A stretch of 64,000 bases of DNA. Source: Crocinitomix catalasitica ATCC 23190. Its GTDB lineage: Bacteria; Bacteroidota; Bacteroidia; Flavobacteriales_D; Crocinitomicaceae. Shown here in pieces: positions 10,783 to 18,646 of this stretch. The stretch covers positions 21,297 through 85,296 of the forward strand of contig NZ_JHXV01000024.1 of the NCBI RefSeq assembly GCF_000621625.1. The letters run 5' to 3'. The position numbers and the translations under genes are program-made. Positions within the stretch are counted from its first letter, which is position 1, and every line of letters begins with the position of its first letter. The notes beneath the pieces are model-generated. The model was given only the letters and a program-made list of their open reading frames with translations. It was not told where the DNA came from and did not search any database.

Positions 10783-12096
10783 TTAAGCTAAAATTGTTTC
10801 TCTACCAATACTTTCATAATAAAAACCTTTGCCTTTCATTTCTTTAAGGTCGAAAAGGTTTCTACCATCAAATATTTTAGGGGCATTTAATTTCTCTTTA
10901 ATTTTATTGAAATCAGGATTTCTAAATGCGTTCCATTCGGTAGCGATTAACAAAGCGTCTTTATTATCTAAAGCATCGTATTGGTTTTCTACGAATTCAA
11001 TTTTATTGTCGTAAATTCCTTTTACATTCTCCATTGCTTCAGGGTCAAACGCCGTGACAGTTGCTCCTGCAGCTAATAAAGCATCAATAATGAACAATGC
11101 AGGTGCTTCTCTAATGTCATCTGTATCTGGTTTAAAAGCCAATCCCCATAATGCAAAAGATTTATCTTTAAGATTACCATAATGGTTTTCTAACTTCTCG
11201 ATTAATCTTAATTTTTGCTGGTTATTCACTTTAAGTACAGCATCTATAATTTGAAATTTATAATCAACTTCATTTCCAGATTTTACTAAGGCTTGAACAT
11301 CCTTAGGGAAACAACTTCCTCCATATCCAATTCCAGGGAATAAAAATCGTTTACCAATTCGTGTATCAGAACCAATTCCAATTCGAACGGCATCAACGTC
11401 GGCACCAACCTTTTCACAGAAATTTGCAATTTCATTCATGAAAGTAATCTTTGTTGCCAAAAATGCATTCGCTGCATACTTTGTTAATTCCGCCGATTTT
11501 TCATCCATAAATAAAATAGGATTCCCTTGGCGAACAAAAGGTTTGTACAATTCCGTAAGCACTGCTCTTGCTTTATCTGAGTTTGTTCCAATAACAACTC
11601 TATCTGGTTTCATAAAATCATCGACAGCAAAACCTTCTCTTAAGAATTCAGGGTTTGACACAATATCAAAATCAACTGTTGCATTCGCAGCAACAGCAGC
11701 ATGAACCTTATCAGCTGTTCCAACAGGTACAGTAGATTTGTCGATGATAACTTTATAATCAGTAATTAATTTACCCAATTGATCAGCAACGCTTAAAACA
11801 TAGCTTAAATCAGCAGAACCATCCTCACCTGGAGGAGTAGGAAGTGCCAAGAAAATAATTTCGGCATCTTTAATTGAAGCAGCTAAATCTGTGCTAAATG
11901 TAAGTCTACCTTGTTTTATATTTCGTTCAAATAAAACGTCTAAATGTGGTTCGTAAATTGGAACAACACCAGATTTCATTTTATTTACTTTAGCCTCGTC
12001 AATGTCGACACAGATCACTTGGTTGCCATTTTCCGCGAAACAAGTTCCTGTTACTAATCCAACATAACCAGAGCCAATTACTGCAATATTTTTCAT
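10783..12096 (-). CDS. ugd: UDP-glucose 6-dehydrogenase
   Basis: This enzyme oxidises UDP-glucose to UDP-glucuronate with two NAD. The N-terminal nucleotide-binding motif is [10 protein letters not shown] (residues 8-17). Further diagnostics are [27 protein letters not shown], and the catalytic Cys262 in [10 protein letters not shown]. At 437 aa it is normal for the UDP-glucose dehydrogenase class. It sits between the WbpE-like aminotransferase and the UDP-xylose synthase on one minus-strand transcript with gaps of 9 and 2 bases. UDP-GlcA is the required substrate of the next gene. Confidence 0.93.
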   Translation of the reverse strand: MKNIAVIGSGYVGLVTGTCFAENGNQVICVDIDEAKVNKMKSGVVPIYEPHLDVLFERNIKQGRLTFSTDLAASIKDAEIIFLALPTPPGEDGSADLSYVLSVADQLGKLITDYKVIIDKSTVPVGTADKVHAAVAANATVDFDIVSNPEFLREGFAVDDFMKPDRVVIGTNSDKARAVLTELYKPFVRQGNPILFMDEKSAELTKYAANAFLATKITFMNEIANFCEKVGADVDAVRIGIGSDTRIGKRFLFPGIGYGGSCFPKDVQALVKSGNEVDYKFQIIDAVLKVNNQQKLRLIEKLENHYGNLKDKSFALWGLAFKPDTDDIREAPALFIIDALLAAGATVTAFDPEAMENVKGIYDNKIEFVENQYDALDNKDALLIATEWNAFRNPDFNKIKEKLNAPKIFDGRNLFDLKEMKGKGFYYESIGRETILA

Positions 12097-12105
12097 TTAA
12101 TTAAT

Positions 12106-13242
12106 TTATTTCGAATTTTTAATATAGTCTACTAAATTGCTGCAAATATAATTCAATTGTTCTGAATCTAACTCTGTATGCATTGGTAATGAGATTACTG
12201 ATTCACAAAGTTCGTTTGTGATCGCAAAATCTTCATGTTTAAAGTTATCTGCGCCATATGCTTCTTGCGTATGCAGGGGCATTGGATAATAGATCATTGC
12301 AGGAATGCCTTTTTCTTGCATATAAGTTTGCAATTTAAATTGGTCAAGTCCTTTAATTTTTAAAGTATACTGGTGAAAAACATGTGTGCTGTTATCCGCA
12401 ATTACAGGTGTTTCAATTTCTGCGATATTCTTAAAATAATCGTTGTAAAATTGAGCTGCTGTTTGTCTACTTTGAATGTAAGTATCAAGGTGTCTTAATT
12501 TAATTCTTAAAACCGCGGCCTGCACAGAATCTAATCTAGAATTCACTCCTAAACGATCATAATAATAACGTTTACCCATTCCATGATTCACAATTGAGCG
12601 AATAATCGCTGCTAATTTATCATCATTTGTGTATAAAGCACCACCGTCACCATAACAACCTAAGTTTTTTGATGGGAAAAACGATGTTGTACCAACGTTA
12701 CCAATTGCTCCAGCGGCATGCTTTTCACCATCTTTTGTTGTATATACTGCACCAATCGCTTGAGCTGTATCTTCTACAACAAATAGATTATGTTCTTTCG
12801 CTATTTCCATGATAGCATCCATATTGGCACATTGACCAAATAAATGCACAGGAATGATTGCTTTTGTTTTTGGTGTGATCGCTTTTTTAATTGCTTCAAT
12901 TGATATATTGAAATCATCACGGTTAACATCAACTAGAATTGGTGTTAGGTTCAAAAGTCCAATTACTTCAACAGTTGCTGCGAAAGTAAAATCACTTGTA
13001 ATTACCTCGTCACCCGGTTTTAATCCAAGTGCCATCAAAGCAATTTGTAAAGCATCTGTTCCATTTGCACATGGAATGACATGTTTTACGTTTAAATATT
13101 GCTCAAGTTCGCTTTGGAAAGCCTTGACTTCTGGTCCATTAATGAACTGTGCCGTTTGAAAAACTTCTTGAGTAGCTGTATTTACTTCTGATTTGATCTT
13201 CTCATATTGAGTAACCAAATCGACCATTTGGATTTGTTTCAT
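12106..13242 (-). CDS. DegT/DnrJ/EryC1 aminotransferase, WbpE/WlbC-like
   Basis: This PLP-dependent sugar aminotransferase has the conserved lysine for the internal aldimine at Lys192 in FFPSKNLGCYGDGG. Other family marks are PCANGTDALQIAL (57-69), VVEDTAQAIGA (155-165) and the N-terminal substrate loop MVDLVTQY. With the WbpA-, WbpB- and WbpD-like genes it should convert the 3-keto sugar to UDP-GlcNAc3NA using glutamate. It is first in the minus-strand operon. The 96-base gap to the divergent gene at 13339 contains an imperfect -7 element TATATTCG (complement of 13278-13285) that may drive the operon. Confidence 0.88.
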   Translation of the reverse strand: MKQIQMVDLVTQYEKIKSEVNTATQEVFQTAQFINGPEVKAFQSELEQYLNVKHVIPCANGTDALQIALMALGLKPGDEVITSDFTFAATVEVIGLLNLTPILVDVNRDDFNISIEAIKKAITPKTKAIIPVHLFGQCANMDAIMEIAKEHNLFVVEDTAQAIGAVYTTKDGEKHAAGAIGNVGTTSFFPSKNLGCYGDGGALYTNDDKLAAIIRSIVNHGMGKRYYYDRLGVNSRLDSVQAAVLRIKLRHLDTYIQSRQTAAQFYNDYFKNIAEIETPVIADNSTHVFHQYTLKIKGLDQFKLQTYMQEKGIPAMIYYPMPLHTQEAYGADNFKHEDFAITNELCESVISLPMHTELDSEQLNYICSNLVDYIKNSK

Positions 13243-13338
13243 TTGTTAAATTACATTAATGAATTTCATAAACTTTGCGAATATAGCCATTTTTATCTGC
13301 TTATTGTCGTTTCTTTGAGGGGCTTTATTTAGTTTTGT

Positions 13339-14088
13339 ATGATGAAATATTTTCTAATTTTAATTTTTTTTACCGTCAATTTTTCCTTCTCACAAGTGAA
13401 TTTGAATGATGGACCAATTAATACTTTGCTTTTTGGTTTAAATTACAAGGCAAATTATACTGGTGGTGATCTTTCAAAAAAGTGGGGATTTACAAATCAT
13501 TTAGGTGCAGATGTAAATTATAAATTCGAGAATAATGTCACAATTGGTCTTGATGGAGGTTTCCTTTTTGGTAAACAATTACGGTCTGATGACGCTTTTA
13601 AATATGTCATTAATTCTTTTGGTCAAATCACATCTTTGACTGGAGATCCTGCATCCGTTTTAATATTAATGAGAGGGGCAACAGCACATTTTGATTTTGG
13701 TTATGTTTTTAATCGTTTTGGTAACAATCCAAATTCTGGAATTTGGGTAAAAGCTGGGGGGGGATTTTTAATGCATAAAAGTCGAATTGAGAGTTTATAT
13801 GACGATGTTCCACAGTTGGAAGGAGAGTATAGAAAAGGGTATGACGAATTGACAATGGGGGTTTCAACAAAGCAATTTGTAGGGTATTTATTTCAAGCGA
13901 ATCGAAGGTTGATTAAAATGTATGCTGGATTTGAATTTGTGCAAGGTTTTACGAAAAATGTAAGGTCTTATAATTTTGCTTTAGGCGGACCAGATAATTC
14001 AAGTAAATTTGATATGATGTATGGGTTTAAAGTGGGATATATTATTCCAATTTATAAGCGAACAAGAACGCAATACTATACTGATTAA
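13339..14088 (+). CDS. Predicted outer-membrane beta-barrel protein, 249 aa
   Basis: A signal peptide (residues 1-18, ending SFSQ) is followed by alternating amphipathic strands with many Gly and aromatic residues. The C-terminal strands end in repeated aromatic residues (MYGFKVGYIIPIYKR). This is typical of small 8- to 10-stranded outer-membrane barrels. I do not recognise a named family. Its TAA stop shares one base with the ATG of waaA (TAATG), so it is coupled to a lipopolysaccharide-core gene. Two ATG codons lie in tandem at 13339 and 13342; a TAGTTTTG -7-like element ends at 13337, so the transcript could start at or near the second ATG. Confidence 0.8.
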   Translation: MMKYFLILIFFTVNFSFSQVNLNDGPINTLLFGLNYKANYTGGDLSKKWGFTNHLGADVNYKFENNVTIGLDGGFLFGKQLRSDDAFKYVINSFGQITSLTGDPASVLILMRGATAHFDFGYVFNRFGNNPNSGIWVKAGGGFLMHKSRIESLYDDVPQLEGEYRKGYDELTMGVSTKQFVGYLFQANRRLIKMYAGFEFVQGFTKNVRSYNFALGGPDNSSKFDMMYGFKVGYIIPIYKRTRTQYYTD

Positions 14089-15287
14089 TGGGAATGTTTT
14101 TCTATAATATTGGTGTCAATTTGTATGTGTTTTTTGTTAGCGTCTTCTCATTGTGGAATGAAAAAGCTAAAAAATGGATTGATGGTAGGGCGGATGTTTG
14201 GAGTAAGATAGAAAGTTTTAAAAGTAATGGTTCGCCTATTTATTGGTTTCACTGTGCAAGCTTGGGGGAGTTTGAACAAGGTCGGCCGATTATAGAATCG
14301 TTAAAACAAAAGGAGGCTTGCCAGATTGTTATAAGTTTTTTTTCACCTTCCGGATACGAGATTCGACAAAATTACGAATTAGCCGATTTGGTTGTTTATT
14401 TGCCAAAAGATAGCAAGGCAAACGCTCGAAAATTCCTTTCCACAATTCAACCGAAATCAATTTTTTTTGTAAAATATGAGTTTTGGGCGCATTATATTTT
14501 TGAAGCCCAAAAGTTAGAAATTCCTATCTATAGTGTTTCTGCGATCTTCAGAAAAAAGCAAATATTTTTTAAAGCCTATGGAGGGTTTATGCGAAAAGTA
14601 CTAAAAGCTTTTGATGCCATTTTTGTTCAAGATACTCCGTCAGCAGAGATGCTGAAATCTATTGGGATAGATTCAATCATTGCTGGAGACACAAGGTATG
14701 ATAGGGTGGTAGAAAACGCAAGTCGCGTGGAGCCTTACCCCTTGATTGAACGTTTTATTGATCAACAAAAAGTATTGGTTGTTGGTTCCTCTTGGGGGCA
14801 AGATGAAGTATTGCTCAAATTTTTGATAGATACACCAGAATTTAATTGGAAGGTTATTATTGCTCCGCACGAAATCCACGCATCGCACTTAAATCAAATT
14901 GAAGGGCTTTTTGAGAAGCGTATTGTTCGTTATTCGAACTTAAAAGCAGGATGTGAATCTGATATTCTCTTGATTGATAATATTGGCATGTTAATGAATG
15001 TTTATCAATACGCAAATATTGCTTATGTGGGCGGTGCTTTTGGTAAGGGGTTACATAATATATTAGAGCCTGCTAGTTTTGGCGTTCCTGTTATTTTTGG
15101 TCCTAATTATGATAAGTTCCAGGAGGCGAAAGATTTTATTGCAAATAGGATCGGTATTTCAATTCATGACAAAGCATCCCTGAAAATAGCCTTCGAGCAT
15201 TTTAAAGTAAAAGATTTATCAGATCAAGTTCAAGCATTCATGAATGCTAAAACTGGTGCTACCAATATTATTTTGGAAAAAATTTAG
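14088..15287 (+). CDS. waaA: 3-deoxy-D-manno-octulosonic acid (Kdo) transferase
   Basis: This GT-B glycosyltransferase (family GT30) transfers Kdo from CMP-Kdo to lipid A precursors at the inner membrane. The N-terminus has one hydrophobic segment (residues 3-18). The acceptor-binding domain carries the WFHCASLGEFEQGRP motif (about 49-63), in which the conserved Glu is the proposed catalytic base. The C-terminal domain contains VVGSSWGQDE, APHEIH, YVGGAFGKGLHNILEPASFGVPVIFGP, all WaaA hallmarks. At 399 aa it is slightly short of the roughly 420-residue norm but complete. Translation is coupled to the barrel protein upstream. Confidence 0.93.
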   Translation: MGMFFYNIGVNLYVFFVSVFSLWNEKAKKWIDGRADVWSKIESFKSNGSPIYWFHCASLGEFEQGRPIIESLKQKEACQIVISFFSPSGYEIRQNYELADLVVYLPKDSKANARKFLSTIQPKSIFFVKYEFWAHYIFEAQKLEIPIYSVSAIFRKKQIFFKAYGGFMRKVLKAFDAIFVQDTPSAEMLKSIGIDSIIAGDTRYDRVVENASRVEPYPLIERFIDQQKVLVVGSSWGQDEVLLKFLIDTPEFNWKVIIAPHEIHASHLNQIEGLFEKRIVRYSNLKAGCESDILLIDNIGMLMNVYQYANIAYVGGAFGKGLHNILEPASFGVPVIFGPNYDKFQEAKDFIANRIGISIHDKASLKIAFEHFKVKDLSDQVQAFMNAKTGATNIILEKI

Positions 15288-15293
15288 GTCTAA

Positions 15294-15881
15294 TTATTTT
15301 TTGACCAATACAGATTCGCAATCAAAAGTTAATTCAATTATGTCTTCTGTGATAGCATCTATTTCTTCTTGACTTACTTCGCCACCTGCTTCAATCTCAT
15401 CTTCCAATAAGTGCTTTTGCATAGCAATTGAAGTTGTGTCTTGAATTGCATTTCCATATAAAATCACTTCCGTTCCACTTGCTGTTTCAATTGGAATAGT
15501 GAAGTGGTCTCTAAAGAAAACACGAATTGATTCATCGTTATTATCTTTAAAAGTGATCCAACAACCAGCTTTTTGACAAACTTGATCAATAGAAACTTTT
15601 ACTTTACCTTCAAATGAACCTGAATTGTTCACTTCTGCAATCATTTCGTCGATTCCTGCAGTTTCACCATCAGCTGTGATCTCAGAATGACCATATAAAA
15701 CATAATCACCTTTATCAACACCATCAAAAGCTAATGATGCTTCCTCTTCAATTTCTTCTTCAATAATTTCCTCAGTTGCATTTGCTTCGGTTGCAATCTC
15801 TGTTTCAGCTTCTTCAGTCCCTCCACAAGAGAAAATTAGAAAAGCTGATAATACTACTGGTGTGATAATTGAAAATTTCAT
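15294..15881 (-). CDS. DUF4920-type lipoprotein, 195 aa
   Basis: A lipobox (FSC, Cys19) follows a short hydrophobic signal. Residues about 22-50 are a strongly acidic Glu-rich linker. The rest matches the DUF4920 pattern, with YGHSEI, V.VSIDQVCQKAGCWITFKD and IRVFFRDHFTIP. The two Cys in VCQKAGCW resemble a metal or disulfide site. The function of the family is not established. The gene converges on waaA with 6 bases between stops. A TATCTTTG -7 element lies at the complement of 15902-15909, giving a short leader and supporting the chosen start. Confidence 0.85.
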   Translation of the reverse strand: MKFSIITPVVLSAFLIFSCGGTEEAETEIATEANATEEIIEEEIEEEASLAFDGVDKGDYVLYGHSEITADGETAGIDEMIAEVNNSGSFEGKVKVSIDQVCQKAGCWITFKDNNDESIRVFFRDHFTIPIETASGTEVILYGNAIQDTTSIAMQKHLLEDEIEAGGEVSQEEIDAITEDIIELTFDCESVLVKK

Positions 15882-15921
15882 ATGTCTATATTTTATGAAG
15901 ACAAAGATAAAGAATTTAATT

Positions 15922-16260
15922 TTAACTTATTTTTAATCCGTTTTTAGAAGTTTGAGAAAGTGTCAATAGGTTAACGTCCGAACCATCAACCGCTCCAAGA
16001 ATTAAACATTCGCTCATGGTTTGAGCAATTTGTTTTGGTGGGAAATTGACCACGGCAACAATTTGTTGTCCAATTAATTCGTTAATTTTATATCTTTCAG
16101 TGATTTGGGCAGAACTCTTTTTAATGCCGATTGTGCCAAAATCAATTTCTAAAATATAAGCAGGTTTCTTTGCCTTTTCGTTTATCGAAGCATTTATGAT
16201 TGTGCCAACGCGAAGATCGATTTTTTCAAAATCAGACCAGCCAATTAAATCCTTAATCAT
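15922..16260 (-). CDS. csaA: CsaA-like tRNA-binding OB-fold protein
   Basis: The 112 residues form a single tRNA-binding OB-fold domain, the same fold as the C-terminal domain of MetRS and the EMAP-II/Arc1p module. Diagnostic segments are FEKIDLRVGTI (11-21), LEIDFGTIGIKKSSAQIT and VVNFPPKQI. The Bacillus CsaA protein has been described as a chaperone-like factor; the cellular role in Bacteroidota is not clear. Its ATG overlaps the stop of the response-regulator gene in an ATGA, so it is the third gene of the histidine kinase operon. Confidence 0.87.
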   Translation of the reverse strand: MIKDLIGWSDFEKIDLRVGTIINASINEKAKKPAYILEIDFGTIGIKKSSAQITERYKINELIGQQIVAVVNFPPKQIAQTMSECLILGAVDGSDVNLLTLSQTSKNGLKIS

Positions 16261-16952
16261 GGGGTGATTAGTTTAAATCCAACCCCGTGAATATTGTTTA
16301 TTTCAACACGCTCATCAATTTTTAAATACTTCCTTAATTTCGTTATAAAAACATCTAAACTTCTCCCAACAAAATAATCATCTTGACCCCAAACAGCGTT
16401 TAATACGATGTCTCTTGTTAGAACCTTATTCCTGTTTTGAACCAAAAGCAATAGAATCTGGGATTCCTTTTTAGTCAGTTTTTTGGAAGGTTCTGTTTTA
16501 AAATCAAGTTTATAATTTTCTGAATCAAAAGAAATGTCACCCAATTGAAAAACTGTTTTAACCTCTATTTCATCAATCAAGTTCACTCTTTTTAATATCG
16601 CTTTAACACGCAATAAGAATTCTTCGGTACTAAATGGTTTTGTGATATAGTCATCTGCGCCAGATTTAAAACCTTCGACCTTGTCTTCTTGTTGATTTTT
16701 AGCGGATAAAAATAGAATTGGTACACTAGAATTTAATTTACGAATGTCTTTTGCCAATGTAAAGCCATCTTTTTTTGGCATCATTACATCGAGAATACAT
16801 AAGTGATAAGTTTTTTCGTTGAATTTTTGAAGACCGTCTGATCCATTAGTACTCAGGCAAACATCATATCCTTCATTTTTCAATTGGTCTTGAACAACAA
16901 AGCCTAGATTAATATCGTCCTCTACTAAAAGTATTTTGATTTTTTGTGTCAT
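16257..16952 (-). CDS. OmpR-family response regulator, RprY-like
   Basis: The receiver domain holds the acidic pair EDD (11-13), the phospho-acceptor Asp55 (CILDVMMP), Ser83 as the switch residue and Lys105 (ITKPFS). A winged-helix DNA-binding domain follows (about 130-230) with KKLTKKESQILLLL and the recognition helix region SLDVFITKLRKYL. The end, INNIHGVGFKL, is typical of the OmpR/PhoB class and of the Bacteroides RprY-type regulators. The gene begins 3 bases after the stop of the kinase gene, which is its certain partner. Its target genes are not apparent from this window. Confidence 0.92.
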   Translation of the reverse strand: MTQKIKILLVEDDINLGFVVQDQLKNEGYDVCLSTNGSDGLQKFNEKTYHLCILDVMMPKKDGFTLAKDIRKLNSSVPILFLSAKNQQEDKVEGFKSGADDYITKPFSTEEFLLRVKAILKRVNLIDEIEVKTVFQLGDISFDSENYKLDFKTEPSKKLTKKESQILLLLVQNRNKVLTRDIVLNAVWGQDDYFVGRSLDVFITKLRKYLKIDERVEINNIHGVGFKLITP

Positions 16953-16955
16953 ATA

Positions 16956-18311
16956 TTATTCGTTTAGGGGAAATGTAATTGTAAATTCACTTCCTTTACC
17001 AACAGTGCTTTTTACTTGAATGTTACCATTCATTTTGTCGACAATTGTTTTAACATAGAATAACCCTAAACCAAAACCTTTAACGTCGTGCAGATTTCCA
17101 GTAGAAACACGATAGAATTTATCAAAGATATACTTCATGTTTTCACGAGATATACCTTTTCCATTATCTTCAATAATAATTTGTAGTTTCTGCTTTATAT
17201 TCTTTGTTGTAATTAAAATGTTCGGCGTTTTATCGCAATATTTTATTGCATTGTCAATGAGGTTGTGTATTACGTTTGTAATATGTACTTCATCTCCCAA
17301 AACCAACGTGTTTGTTGCTTCTGGGGTGTATGTGATAGTTCCAGAAATTTCTTCTAGTTGATTGTATTGAAAATTTTCTTTAGCCTCTTCAAGAATCTCA
17401 TCTAAATTGAGGACTTCATAATTAAAGTCGATTTCATTTTGATCCATATTCGCAACGTTCAACACACGTTCAACTTGCGACTCTAATCTCTTATTCTCTT
17501 TATAAATAATACTGGCATAACGCAATAATTTGTCGGGATCCTCATTTTGATCCAAATTCATTAAGGTTTCACTCGATATCCTAATTGTAGCAATTGGAGT
17601 TTTCAACTCATGGGTCATGTTGTTTATAAAATCGTTCTTAATTTCAGATAGTTTTTTCTGTTTGAAGAGAATAGAGACCGAGAAACTAAAAAACACAATT
17701 ATGAATAGGATGATTGCTATTAAATAATACCAAGGGGTTACAGGATTCGGTAGTTTACTGAGGCTTATGTTTTCCATTGTAGGAAAAGCTACTGAAAAAT
17801 AATGTAAATCAGTGTCTAGCTTAAGTTGAAGGTTCTTATTTAGTTTTGCATCGCTATGTTTATGAGAATTGCTAAAGGTTGAATCACCTTTAAAGTGCAT
17901 ATATTCTCCATACACAATACTGTCTGAAAAACAGTTGTAAATACCGTACTGAAAGTCCTTTTTTATATTGTGATTATAAAATTCTCTTTTTAATAATTGC
18001 TCCAATAAAAATGGATGTAAAGTATCCTGCAATTCTACCGTGAAATAGTTTGAAGTTATTTGTTTAACATTTTCGAATAGGTCACCAGGTTGATGATTAA
18101 TTCTCTGAATTTCTGAAGCAACCTCCTTTAAAGCAATATTAACTTGATCATTAAACTGCGCTTTTCGAATACTGTCTTGCTTGTTCTGAATTGACAGGTT
18201 TGTTTCCTGGAATTCAATATTTTTTTTTATCCAGAAAAACTGAATGGTTAGGATGCTTATTATTGAAGCGATTCCTAAAAAAATTACGGTTCGTAGATTT
18301 TTGTTACTCAT
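16956..18311 (-). CDS. Membrane sensor histidine kinase, RprX-like
   Basis: Two membrane segments (about residues 8-28 and 194-217) enclose a periplasmic sensor domain of about 165 residues. The cytoplasmic part has the dimerisation/phospho-acceptor helix with His234 (NNMTHELKTPI). The ATPase domain contains the N box (HNLIDNAIKY), the G1 box (EDNGKGI), the F box (FDKFYRV) and the G2 box (GFGLGLFYV). There is no separate HAMP or PAS domain, as in RprX of Bacteroides. Kinase, regulator and csaA are transcribed together toward the left. The signal sensed is unknown. Confidence 0.92.
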   Translation of the reverse strand: MSNKNLRTVIFLGIASIISILTIQFFWIKKNIEFQETNLSIQNKQDSIRKAQFNDQVNIALKEVASEIQRINHQPGDLFENVKQITSNYFTVELQDTLHPFLLEQLLKREFYNHNIKKDFQYGIYNCFSDSIVYGEYMHFKGDSTFSNSHKHSDAKLNKNLQLKLDTDLHYFSVAFPTMENISLSKLPNPVTPWYYLIAIILFIIVFFSFSVSILFKQKKLSEIKNDFINNMTHELKTPIATIRISSETLMNLDQNEDPDKLLRYASIIYKENKRLESQVERVLNVANMDQNEIDFNYEVLNLDEILEEAKENFQYNQLEEISGTITYTPEATNTLVLGDEVHITNVIHNLIDNAIKYCDKTPNILITTKNIKQKLQIIIEDNGKGISRENMKYIFDKFYRVSTGNLHDVKGFGLGLFYVKTIVDKMNGNIQVKSTVGKGSEFTITFPLNE

Positions 18312-18394
18312 TGGTAGATAAAGTTAAGGGTAATATATTTAATCATCTAAAATCAAGTACCTTTTAAGTCGTTTTTAACTAAAAATTAAGAAAA

Positions 18395-18595
18395 ATGGCA
18401 GTAATGAAAGTAATAGAGGTGTTATCTAGTTCACCTAAAAGTTGGGAAGATGCAACAGCAAAAGCTGTAAAACAAGCTTCAAAATCCTTGAAAAATATTA
18501 AATCAGTCTACGTTCAAGAGCAAAGTGCTGTAGTAGAAGATGGTAAAGTGACAGAGTATAGATTGAATTTAAAGCTGACTTTCCAGGTGAATTAA
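18395..18595 (+). CDS. Dodecin family flavin-binding protein
   Basis: The 66 residues match dodecins along the whole length: MKVIEVLSSSPKSWEDATAKAV with the flavin-stacking Trp17, then KNIKSVYVQEQSAVVEDGKVTEYRLNLKLTF. Dodecins form hollow dodecamers that store or buffer flavins such as FMN or riboflavin. The gene is monocistronic: it is divergent from the histidine kinase and is closed by a strong stem-loop terminator 23 bases after the stop. Confidence 0.93.
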   Translation: MAVMKVIEVLSSSPKSWEDATAKAVKQASKSLKNIKSVYVQEQSAVVEDGKVTEYRLNLKLTFQVN

Positions 18596-18617
18596 TTCGA
18601 TTTTACGGAATTCTATT

Positions 18618-18646
18618 AAAAAAGTGTATCGCTAGGTACACTTTTT
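18618..18646 (+). terminator. Rho-independent terminator of dodecin, probably bidirectional
   Basis: An A-rich arm AAAAAGTGTA (18618-18627) pairs with TACACTTTTT (18637-18646) over an 8-base loop, followed by T residues. The poly-A on the left arm gives poly-T on the other strand, so it can also end the convergent M23 peptidase transcript, whose stop abuts it at 18647. Confidence 0.88.
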
